A stretch of 7,242 nucleotides of DNA from Bacillota bacterium (GTDB lineage Bacteria; Bacillota; Bacilli; Alicyclobacillales; SLC66), in assembly GCA_021799325.1 (NCBI GenBank), contig JAJZAS010000072.1, positions 1-7,242 of the forward strand, in the 5' to 3' direction. The notes beneath the pieces were generated by a model. That model saw only the letters and a program-made list of their open reading frames with translations, searched no databases and was not told the origin of the DNA. Made by a program: the position numbers and the translations under genes. Shown here in pieces: positions 1 to 5,171 of the stretch; the first letter of the stretch is position 1; each line of letters begins with the position of its first letter.

Positions 1-48
1 TGTCCCTGGCGCCCAAAACGGCAGGACCGGTCCGGATGGGATCGAACA

Positions 49-636
49 TTGACAAGCGAATCTAGCAATATCAGTTCACTGGAGCAACTGGCCACCATGG
101 CCAAACTTGGGGATAAGGAGGCGCTGGCACAGCTTTGCCAGGACTTTGCACCACTTGTAGAGGCCAGTGCCAAAAGGTATCTGGGATGGAAGGATGCCTG
201 GGAGGATCTGATGCAAATTGGGTATGAACAGTTGGTCCAGGGTATTCTCAGCTTCGATCCGAAGCGGGGCGTGTTTTTAAACCATTATCTAAAGCGGATG
301 GTTCAGGGGAGTATCTGGTCAGCCGTGAGGAAAAGGGAAACAGAACGTACCCGTGTTGCACAGGGAGTGCCTGGCGGGGATGAGGACGATCGCGAACTCA
401 GCGTGGAAATGTTGGCGGATGAAACGATGGCAGGGTTTTTTCTGGAAGTGGAGTGGGAAGCACTCTTTACCTCCCTGTCGCCGAGAGAAAAAATTGCGAT
501 CCGCTACACAGTCCTTATGGATTATCGGGATCGCGAGGTGGCAGATGCATACGGTGTCTCGAAGGACACAGTGAAAACATGGCGCAAGCGCGGCATCGCT
601 AAGCTACGAAAAGCCTATGCCTCGCTCACGCTGTGA
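49..636 (+). CDS. Sigma-70 family RNA polymerase sigma factor (regions 2 and 4 only)
   Basis: This small sigma factor would recruit core RNA polymerase to a specific set of promoters. Residues about 33-96 look like region 2: an EDL-x-QIGYEQL core, then FDPKRGVFLNHYLKRM and a basic SIWSAVRKRE end, which are the core-binding and -10-recognition helices. Residues about 97-135 are an acidic, variable linker. Residues about 138-190 look like region 4: LSPREK, then a helix-turn-helix around REVADAYGVSKDTVKTWRKR for the -35 element. Region 3 is absent, as in compact alternative factors. I cannot assign it to a named sigma factor. The start shown is TTG, preceded by GGATGGG 8 bases upstream. An ATG at 97 is possible, but it would trim little before region 2. 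The frame has no stop back to base 1, so the true start may lie outside the window. It is convergent with flhP (7 bases between stop codons). The regulon and any anti-sigma factor are not visible. Confidence 0.85.
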   Translation: MTSESSNISSLEQLATMAKLGDKEALAQLCQDFAPLVEASAKRYLGWKDAWEDLMQIGYEQLVQGILSFDPKRGVFLNHYLKRMVQGSIWSAVRKRETERTRVAQGVPGGDEDDRELSVEMLADETMAGFFLEVEWEALFTSLSPREKIAIRYTVLMDYRDREVADAYGVSKDTVKTWRKRGIAKLRKAYASLTL

Positions 637-643
637 TCGCCGT

Positions 644-1459
644 TCAGATCTGATTGGCTACGGTCATCATTTGATTGGCCATATTCACGGCTCGTGATGC
701 CATCATGTCATCGTTTTGCGTGGAGACCATCTGCGCCATCACTTGTGTCAAATTGACGTTGGAGCCTTCGAGCATGTGGTTTTGCACTTGCCCCATCAGT
801 TGGGTGGCATTGACACCAGGAGTGGCATTGGTCACTGCTGTATAGCCTTTATTGAGCATGTAGAGTTGTCCGCTAAATGGCGTCAGCGCAAATTGCGGCT
901 GGTTCACGTAGGCGAGGCCCAGTTTGCCGAGGTTTACAGGATTTCCATTGATCTGATCGGCAGTAATCGTGCCATCCGGTGACACCTGTACGGTGGAGAG
1001 GTTCACTCCGGTCAGATTAATGGGCTTGCCATTCGCGCCAAGTACGGCATGGCCATCTGGTGTAGCCAGGTACATCTGACCTTTCCCGTCTGTACTCGCA
1101 ATAAAATCCCCTGCCCGCGTGTAACCTGTCTGTTTGTTGCCAAGGTCGATCATGAAAAAACCATCGCCCTGGATGGCCATATCGAGCGGATTTTTGGTAG
1201 TCGTATAATTGCCCGCCGCAAAGTTGGCTTGCGGATTTAACGCCATCGCGCCAGAACCTAGTTCAAACCCTGCAGGCGATTGGCGGGAAAGACCGGTAAC
1301 AGCGGGAGACTGGCCATAAAATTCGGTTAGCGTGTTGGCAAAAGACACATCGGATGATTGGTACCCAACCGTATTTTGATTGGCGATGTTGTTCGCAAGC
1401 GCGTCCATTCGCGCCTGCTGGCTTTGTAGACCTGCTGCTGCGGTGCTGAGTAGTGACAC
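644..1459 (-). CDS. flhP: Flagellar hook-basal body (distal rod) protein, FlhP/FlgG-like
   Basis: This 271-residue protein belongs to the FlgF/FlgG/FlgE axial family, which is exported by the flagellar type III apparatus to build the rod beneath the hook. Family signatures are present in order. An N-terminal rod helix has DALANNIANQNTVGYQ (about residues 19-34). NPLDMAIQGDGFFMI lies at 90-104. A YTRAGDF motif (113-119) is followed by TPDGHAVLGANGKPINL (133-149). The C-terminal LEGSNVNLTQVMAQMV (230-245) introduces the conserved C-terminal helix. The C-terminal end is rich in Met/Asn/Gln and departs from the usual EAQRAYQAN consensus. The start is GTG at 1459, with AAAGGGGG at 1469-1476, 9 bases upstream. 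The gene follows flhO after 33 bases, the same order as flhO-flhP downstream of mbl in Bacillus. The symbol rests on that order plus family; the assignment as FlgG-like rod protein is secure. Confidence 0.88.
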   Translation of the reverse strand: MSLLSTAAAGLQSQQARMDALANNIANQNTVGYQSSDVSFANTLTEFYGQSPAVTGLSRQSPAGFELGSGAMALNPQANFAAGNYTTTKNPLDMAIQGDGFFMIDLGNKQTGYTRAGDFIASTDGKGQMYLATPDGHAVLGANGKPINLTGVNLSTVQVSPDGTITADQINGNPVNLGKLGLAYVNQPQFALTPFSGQLYMLNKGYTAVTNATPGVNATQLMGQVQNHMLEGSNVNLTQVMAQMVSTQNDDMMASRAVNMANQMMTVANQI

Positions 1460-1468
1460 AGTCCCGCA

Positions 1469-1476
1469 CCCCCTTT
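1469..1476 (-). promoter_or_regulatory. Ribosome binding site of flhP
   Basis: AAAGGGGG lies 9 bases before the GTG at 1459, within the 33-base gap after the flhO stop. It supports a GTG start that gives the family N-terminus MSLLSTAAAGLQSQQ. Confidence 0.75.
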
Positions 1477-1492
1477 ACGTTATTGGCTAAGC

Positions 1493-2662
1493 TTATAATC
1501 CTTGCACGGTACCCACTTGCGTGGTCGCCGCCTGAAGCGTCTGATTGATAGAGGTAATTACTTTTTGATCGGCTTGATAGCTATTATAGATCGATAACAT
1601 ATCGGTAAGCGCCTGCGTGCTATTAGTGTTGGAGGATTCGAGTGCCCCCACCTGCACGGCGGCTTTGCTCGTACTGTAAGCGGTTGTCGTCGTTGGCAGA
1701 TAATCGGTCGCGCCAAGCGGCTGTAATGAATTGACGTTGACATTCGTGACGCCAAAGTTGGCGTTCGCTAGTGGCTTGCCTGCTGCGGTCACGACTTCAT
1801 AAGAAAGCTGCCCATTCGCGTCTTTTAGCGGCGCACCGTTCGCTCCAAAGTAGGTATTGCCATGATAATTGGGGTTGATTCGGATGGCCGAATTCAAAAT
1901 CGGCTGTCCGTTCGCACCGATCGCGAGCACTCGTTGGCCCACCGAATTATAGAGTAAATGGTCGCTCCCCACTTGAAAATGCCCATCACGGGTCAGTGCT
2001 ACCTCGGATTTGCCTGACGCATCAATGTTCTCGACGGCAAACATGGCATGTAGTCCAGAACTTGTGGCATCCACCACGCGGGCGTTAGCGCCTGGAATCG
2101 CCTTGCCCTTTGTATCCACAATGTGATAGGAGGGTTGTCCGCTTGCATCGTACACCGGGCTGCCATTAGCGCCAAAAATATCGGCCCCCTTGTACTTCGG
2201 ATTGACGACGATTCGCCCTGTCAAAATAGGGTTCCCGTTCGCATCCACTGGAAGAACAGGACTGCCATTCGCTGCTTCCACCACGCCACCTTTGCCCACA
2301 ATGAAAGATTGGGTGTTGGCAAGCGCTGCACTCCCCCCGTTCTGGGTATAGACGACTGAACCAGACGTCAGTGGGTCCTGAATCGCAAGGTCAAATGGTT
2401 GGCCAGTTTGTGTAATGCCACCTTGGGTAAAATTGGACAAGGCCTCCTGAAAGAACACACCGTTGTTCACCGTCCCAATGTTGCTGATCGGCTGACCATT
2501 TGCATAATTGTAACTTTGCATCAGAAATTGAGGAAACGCCATCAATGACCCGGAAGATTGTTTGAATCCCGGCGTCGAGAGATTGGATATGTTGTTCATG
2601 ACTACTTGTTGCAGTCGTTCATCCGCGAGCATGCCGGATAAGGCGGAAGTAAGCCCATCCAT
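1493..2662 (-). CDS. flhO: Flagellar hook-basal body protein FlhO, enlarged by an internal duplication
   Basis: This is a rod/hook-basal body protein of the FlgE/F/G axial family, here 389 residues; family members of this type are commonly around 250-280. The N-terminal helix (about 1-35) has the family pattern ending NNISNLSTPGFKQ. A reduced TGQPFDLAI motif lies at about 86-94, without the usual GDGFF. The C-terminal helix begins at VGALESSNTN (about 338) and runs to the end. The extra length lies in the middle: residues 119-204 and 228-313 align without gaps at an offset of 109 residues, with about 36 of 86 identical (shared PIL, NPxYxG, FGANGxP, SGQ/NGQ and SY elements). Short A(N/S)GxP units recur seven times. 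The second copy follows a canonical LTRDGHF; the first has a degenerate YTQNG. The start is ATG at 2662 with GGGGAG at 2671-2676, 8 bases upstream. It lies 27 bases after mbl and 33 before flhP. It is probably exported without a cleaved signal. Confidence 0.87.
   Translation of the reverse strand: MDGLTSALSGMLADERLQQVVMNNISNLSTPGFKQSSGSLMAFPQFLMQSYNYANGQPISNIGTVNNGVFFQEALSNFTQGGITQTGQPFDLAIQDPLTSGSVVYTQNGGSAALANTQSFIVGKGGVVEAANGSPVLPVDANGNPILTGRIVVNPKYKGADIFGANGSPVYDASGQPSYHIVDTKGKAIPGANARVVDATSSGLHAMFAVENIDASGKSEVALTRDGHFQVGSDHLLYNSVGQRVLAIGANGQPILNSAIRINPNYHGNTYFGANGAPLKDANGQLSYEVVTAAGKPLANANFGVTNVNVNSLQPLGATDYLPTTTTAYSTSKAAVQVGALESSNTNSTQALTDMLSIYNSYQADQKVITSINQTLQAATTQVGTVQGL
1724..1981 (-). 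repeat. FlhO internal duplication, copy 2 (residues 228-313)
   Basis: This is the second copy of an 86-residue unit in FlhO. It pairs residue by residue with the unit at 2051-2308 (offset 109 residues, 327 bases) with no gap. Shared key positions include PIL (254-256 against 145-147), NPxYxG (263-268 against 154-159), FGANGxP (272-278 against 163-169) and SY (287-288 against 178-179). It is preceded by LTRDGHF, the normal family motif, so this copy may be the ancestral one. The nucleotide sequence has diverged, so the duplication is old. Confidence 0.8.
2051..2308 (-). repeat. FlhO internal duplication, copy 1 (residues 119-204)
   Basis: This is the first copy of the 86-residue unit, matching the copy at 1724-1981 in about 36 of 86 positions by my manual ungapped alignment. 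In front of it the family motif is degenerate (YTQNG followed by a short Ala/Asn-rich insertion), in contrast to copy 2. The most likely reading is a duplicated D1-like segment of the FlgE/F/G fold that lengthens the subunit. Confidence 0.8.
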
Positions 2663-2670
2663 GTGTCCAT

Positions 2671-2676
2671 CTCCCC
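2671..2676 (-). promoter_or_regulatory. Ribosome binding site of flhO
   Basis: GGGGAG lies 8 bases before the ATG at 2662, in the 27-base gap after the mbl stop codon. It fixes the flhO start and fits translation from a transcript shared with mbl. Confidence 0.75.
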
Positions 2677-2689
2677 GTCAACCATTTGA

Positions 2690-3718
2690 TTACCGATAAC
2701 GCTTGGATTTAGTATCCTGATTGGGTCTTCCCCACTTGTCGATGTTCTCCAAAAATTCTCCAGTTCCCCTGGCCACGCAGGTCATGGGATCATCCGCGAT
2801 GTGTACAGGCACTTGCAACTCTTCCGTCAGTAAGCGGTCCATTCCATGTAGCAGTGCGCCGCCACCGGTAAGTACCACACCCCGGTCAAAAATGTCCGCC
2901 GCCAGTTCCGGTGGGGTCTTTTCCAAAACAGACTTGGTCGCTGCCACAATCGATTGCACTGTCTCGTCAAGCGCCATCATCATTTCGTGTGTGCGCACGG
3001 TGACGGTCATGGGGAGCCCCGAGACCATATCGCGGCCGCGCACGTCCATTTCCTCACGAGTTCCTTCCTTATGCACGGATACCACGCGAATCTTTATCTC
3101 TTCCGCAGTTCGTTCTCCGATTAGCAAGTTATATTTGCGTTTTATATAGGTAATGATCGCTTCGTCGAACTTGTCCCCTGCAACGCGAATAGAAGAGGAG
3201 GTGACGACGTCCCCTAAAGACAGAACCGCAATGTCCGTCGTGCCTCCGCCGATATCGACCACCATATTGCCGCTGGGTTGCGTGATGTCAAGCCCCGCGC
3301 CGATGGCTGCCGCTTTCGGTTCCTCAATCAAATACACCTGCTTGGCACCTGCCGCTTCGGTTGCCTGACGAACCGCTTTCTGTTCGACAGATGTGATGTT
3401 GGCGGGGATACAAACCGCCACTCTGGGTTGCGCCATAAAGCCTGATCCGGTGACTTTCTTAATAAAATGCTTCAACATCAGTTCAGTGATCTCAAAATCT
3501 GCGATGACCCCGTCCCGCAGCGGTCGAATCGCCACGATATTGCCTGGCGTGCGGCCAAGCATTTTGCGGGCCTCTTCACCAATGGCCCTGACTTCCCTTT
3601 TCGAATAGTTCATATCAATGGCCACCACGGATGGTTCATTGAGGACAACTCCCTTGCCCTTCACATACACCAACACATTGGCTGTACCCAAATCAACGCC
3701 AATATCTCTTCCAAACAT
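2690..3718 (-). CDS. mbl: Rod-shape actin homologue Mbl (MreB family)
   Basis: This bacterial actin polymerises on the inner membrane face and guides lateral-wall peptidoglycan synthesis. At 342 residues it is close to the Bacillus Mbl length (about 333). The actin-fold nucleotide-site motifs are all intact: DLGTAN at 9-14 (phosphate 1), the IEEPKAAAIGAG segment at 131-142 with the hydrolysis-site Glu, DIGGGTTD at 155-162 (phosphate 2) and LTGGGALLHG at 283-292 (adenosine). GERTAEEIKI (201-210) and RGRDMVSGLP (227-236) are typical of MreB/Mbl. The position after spoIIID and before flhO, plus the MFxRDIGxDLGTANVL start, favours Mbl over MreB or MreBH. The start is ATG at 3718. A TTG at 3745 would add nine residues, but the ribosome site AAAGAGGA lies inside that extension. 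The short tail after residue 325 is polar and basic. No clear promoter of its own is visible in the 53-base gap after spoIIID. Confidence 0.95.
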   Translation of the reverse strand: MFGRDIGVDLGTANVLVYVKGKGVVLNEPSVVAIDMNYSKREVRAIGEEARKMLGRTPGNIVAIRPLRDGVIADFEITELMLKHFIKKVTGSGFMAQPRVAVCIPANITSVEQKAVRQATEAAGAKQVYLIEEPKAAAIGAGLDITQPSGNMVVDIGGGTTDIAVLSLGDVVTSSSIRVAGDKFDEAIITYIKRKYNLLIGERTAEEIKIRVVSVHKEGTREEMDVRGRDMVSGLPMTVTVRTHEMMMALDETVQSIVAATKSVLEKTPPELAADIFDRGVVLTGGGALLHGMDRLLTEELQVPVHIADDPMTCVARGTGEFLENIDKWGRPNQDTKSKRYR

Positions 3719-3727
3719 GCAGTCAAA

Positions 3728-3735
3728 TCCTCTTT
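3728..3735 (-). promoter_or_regulatory. Ribosome binding site that sets the mbl start
   Basis: AAAGAGGA lies 9 bases before the ATG at 3718. It decides against the upstream in-frame TTG at 3745, which has no comparable site and would place this one inside the gene. The resulting N-terminus (MFGRDIGVDLG) matches the family. Confidence 0.8.
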
Positions 3736-3771
3736 CTGTCGCCAAAGACCTATAATTGGTCTCTACTACTT

Positions 3772-4080
3772 CTACATGGGCACCCCAAATCCTCTATGAT
3801 ACGTAATATTTTTTGTGAGTTTTCGCTTCCCCTCCTCCTTCTTGTATTTTTCTTTCGTCGCCTCCCCTCCCCGCAAATGACGGATGGACTTGTGGTACTC
3901 GAGAATCTCTTTGACACGGTTGGCAAGATCGGGGTTTAGTTCTGGCAGTCGTTCGGTTAGGTCTTTATGCACGGTGCTTTTGGAGACCCCAAATTCACGA
4001 GCGATCGTGCGCACGGTGTTGCGGGTTTCCACGATGTATTCGCCGATCTTGAGGGTTCTCTCCTTGATGTAATCGTGCAC
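3772..4080 (-). CDS. spoIIID: Mother-cell sporulation regulator SpoIIID
   Basis: SpoIIID is a small DNA-binding protein that activates and represses many sigma-E-dependent genes in the mother cell and helps the switch toward sigma-K. The 102-residue product begins (V/M)HDYIKERTLKIGEYIVE, as in B. subtilis SpoIIID (93 residues). The helix-turn-helix is about residues 23-43 (TIAREFGVSKSTVHKDL). It is followed by the highly conserved RLPELNPDLANRVKEIL (45-60) and the basic HKSIRHLRGGEAT-KYKK segment (63-81) that adds DNA contacts. After residue 82 the basic tail (GKRKLTKN and onward) differs from the Bacillus end and is longer. The start is GTG at 4080 with GGGGGAGG 7 bases upstream. A longer frame from ATG 4146 would add 22 residues unlike the family and would run through the candidate promoter. 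Next downstream is mbl, as in Bacillus. Confidence 0.95.
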   Translation of the reverse strand: MHDYIKERTLKIGEYIVETRNTVRTIAREFGVSKSTVHKDLTERLPELNPDLANRVKEILEYHKSIRHLRGGEATKEKYKKEEGKRKLTKNITYHRGFGVPM

Positions 4081-4087
4081 AACCTCG

Positions 4088-4095
4088 CCTCCCCC
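4088..4095 (-). promoter_or_regulatory. Ribosome binding site that sets the spoIIID start
   Basis: GGGGGAGG lies 7 bases before the GTG at 4080. It supports that GTG over the ATG at 4146, and the N-terminus it gives aligns with known SpoIIID proteins. Confidence 0.8.
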
Positions 4096-4115
4096 ATTAT
4101 TAGTAAGTCTGGTAC

Positions 4116-4143
4116 AGTATATGAGGGGGGCGGGAGCATATTC
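4116..4143 (-). promoter_or_regulatory. Candidate sigma-E promoter of spoIIID
   Basis: Read on the minus strand, GAATATG (4143-4137) resembles the sigma-E -35 consensus KMATATT at 6 of 7 positions. CATATACT (4123-4116) resembles the -10 consensus CATACAHT at 7 of 8. The spacer is 13 bases, one short of the usual 14-15, and contains a run of six C. Transcription would start near 4110, giving a leader of about 30 bases that includes the ribosome site. spoIIID is a sigma-E gene in B. subtilis, which supports the reading. The short spacer lowers certainty. Confidence 0.45.
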
Positions 4144-4230
4144 CATCTTCGTCTATATTGCCGGAATTACGCCACTTTTTCGCATCTTTGCTCGTCCGCA
4201 CGATCTCTAGCAAAGTTTTTTTGATAGCAT

Positions 4231-4264
4231 AAAAAAAAGGCTGAATCTCCTTGGATTTCAGCCT
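4231..4264 (-). terminator. Intrinsic terminator downstream of spoIIQ
   Basis: On the minus strand the arm AGGCTGAA (4264-4257) pairs with TTCAGCCT (4245-4238). The stem extends through ATC/GAT with one bulged base around a short A/G-rich loop. Eight T residues follow directly (4238-4231). It lies about 85 bases past the spoIIQ stop codon and before the spoIIID promoter, so it separates the two transcripts. The plus-strand T-run is further from the stem, so minus-strand action is more likely. Confidence 0.85.
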
Positions 4265-4349
4265 GTTTGTCAATTTTTTTGGACTGCTAGAATTGGCGTA
4301 TCTGCGTTTTGGGACGAGCTTCCCAGGGAAATCGCGACTTTTTCGCCTT

Positions 4350-5090
4350 TCAGGCAGTCGCTTGTGGTAGCAGTGATTCGGGATTGACGAGTGTGTGATT
4401 TTTTTCTACTTCAAAGAATACGTGGTTCCCAAGTCCCGACTCTCGCATATTATAACCGCTGCTGCCGATGAGTTGGCCCTGAAGCACATGTTCTCCCACT
4501 TTCACGCTGGCAGACCCCAGTGATTGATAGACCGTCTGGTACCCGTTATTCGTATTGATGATTACCGTCTCACCCATCACCTGATCGTTTGTCACTTGGC
4601 TGACCACCCCAGATGCGGCGGCCACCACGCCAAAGGAGCGGTGACTCCCTGGTATGCCTAGGTCAATTCCCGTACTTCCCTGGTAACTGTTGTCGTAGTG
4701 TACCAGATTGGAGGCTAGCGACTGCACCGTAGCGCCTTTTTCACTCGCATCGTAATAGCCTTTGGTCAGCTTGACACCAGTGGTATCCGCTGCAACAGGC
4801 CAAATCCAAGGCTGGCTTGCTGTCGCCGTGGTTTGCGTGACCGGCGTCTCCGCTTGCGGCGATTTGGTGTTATGCAGGAGACGACTCGCCTGCCCATACA
4901 TAAAAGCGATGATGAGTGCGGCTGCGGTCAGGTATAGCGCAGGAAGTAGCCAGCGCCTGGAATAAAAGCGGCGATAACCGGTGAGATCCCAATCTTCATT
5001 TTCGTCCCCCGGTGTCGATGCGTCCGCTTCCTTTACGGCATCAGTTTTCGGATCGGCGAGTGGTTTATTTTTCTCGTCATCTTGACTCAT
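4350..5090 (-). CDS. spoIIQ: Forespore channel protein SpoIIQ (M23/LytM-like, degenerate active site)
   Basis: SpoIIQ is a forespore membrane protein that binds mother-cell SpoIIIAH across the intermembrane space. It supports engulfment and the channel needed for sigma-G activity. The 246-residue product has a charged cytoplasmic N-terminus of about 45 residues and a FYSRRWLLPALYLTAAALI membrane segment (about 42-65). A Thr/Gln/Pro-rich linker and a LytM-like domain (about 96-242) follow. YDASEKGAT, TVYQSL and GNHVFFEV mirror B. subtilis SpoIIQ. The M23 metal site is broken: the HxxxD motif reads S139-x-x-x-D143, and HxH reads H223-V-F225. A role as binding protein rather than peptidase is therefore likely. 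B. subtilis SpoIIQ lacks the first His but keeps HxH. The Bacillus protein also has a longer acidic/Ser-rich tail, absent here. The start is ATG at 5090, with GAGGTGATC just upstream. A TTG at 5120 would run over the promoter. A sigma-F promoter precedes it and a terminator follows, so it is probably monocistronic. Confidence 0.92.
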   Translation of the reverse strand: MSQDDEKNKPLADPKTDAVKEADASTPGDENEDWDLTGYRRFYSRRWLLPALYLTAAALIIAFMYGQASRLLHNTKSPQAETPVTQTTATASQPWIWPVAADTTGVKLTKGYYDASEKGATVQSLASNLVHYDNSYQGSTGIDLGIPGSHRSFGVVAAASGVVSQVTNDQVMGETVIINTNNGYQTVYQSLGSASVKVGEHVLQGQLIGSSGYNMRESGLGNHVFFEVEKNHTLVNPESLLPQATA

Positions 5091-5093
5091 TAT

Positions 5094-5102
5094 GATCACC
5101 TC
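5094..5102 (-). promoter_or_regulatory. Ribosome binding site that sets the spoIIQ start
   Basis: GAGGTGATC lies just before the ATG at 5090 and matches the 16S anti-Shine-Dalgarno tail over all nine bases. It begins almost at the predicted transcription start, so the leader is very short. It decides against the TTG at 5120. Confidence 0.85.
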
Positions 5103-5109
5103 AAATGAC

Positions 5110-5138
5110 AGTTTCGCCAATTTGAGGTAGATATAAAC
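5110..5138 (-). promoter_or_regulatory. Sigma-F (forespore) promoter of spoIIQ
   Basis: On the minus strand GTTTA (5138-5134) fits the sigma-F/sigma-G -35 consensus GYWTA. After exactly 15 bases, GGCGAAACT (5118-5110) fits the -10 consensus GGNRANAHT at every defined position. The expected start is near 5103, just before the ribosome site. spoIIQ is sigma-F dependent in B. subtilis, so sequence and context agree. It also explains how spoIIQ can be expressed apart from the vegetative gene murA upstream. Confidence 0.85.
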
Positions 5139-5156
5139 AGTAGTTTTGTGATTTTT

Positions 5157-5171
5157 ACTATTTTAAATAGT
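5157..5171. repeat. AT-rich inverted repeat at the murA stop codon
   Basis: ACTATTT and AAATAGT form a perfect inverted repeat around one central base, touching the last codon of murA. No T-run follows on the minus strand (AAAAATC follows instead), so it does not qualify as an intrinsic terminator. It sits about 20 bases upstream of the spoIIQ -35 element. Its function is unknown and it could be chance in AT-rich DNA. Confidence 0.5.

Noticed and set aside
644..653. Ten-base palindrome TCAGATCTGA at the flhP stop codon
   Set aside because: It is short, does not extend, and no T-run follows on either strand. It is neither a credible terminator nor a clear operator.
1724..2308. Repeated GTTCGC/CCATTCGC-like short DNA motifs, considered as a direct-repeat or CRISPR-like array
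   Set aside because: They are the codons of the recurring A(N/S)GxP protein motif in FlhO. Spacing and sequence vary as expected for coding repeats, with no constant repeat unit.
2721..3149. A 142-codon open frame on the plus strand within mbl
   Set aside because: It lies wholly antisense to the well-conserved mbl. Its protein is Ser/Thr/Pro-rich low-complexity text with no recognisable domain, typical of a shadow frame.
3746..3762. Inverted repeat AGACC / GGTCT with a 7-base loop between spoIIID and mbl
   Set aside because: The stem is only five pairs and only three T residues follow. This is too weak for a terminator, so I treat spoIIID-mbl as possibly cotranscribed.
3467..3799. A 110-codon plus-strand frame over the mbl start and spoIIID end
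   Set aside because: It covers two conserved genes on the other strand and has no domain or convincing ribosome site.
4147..4349. A possible small gene between spoIIQ and spoIIID
   Set aside because: The stretch holds the spoIIQ terminator and AT-rich leader DNA. I found no minus- or plus-strand frame here with a ribosome site and a family-like product.
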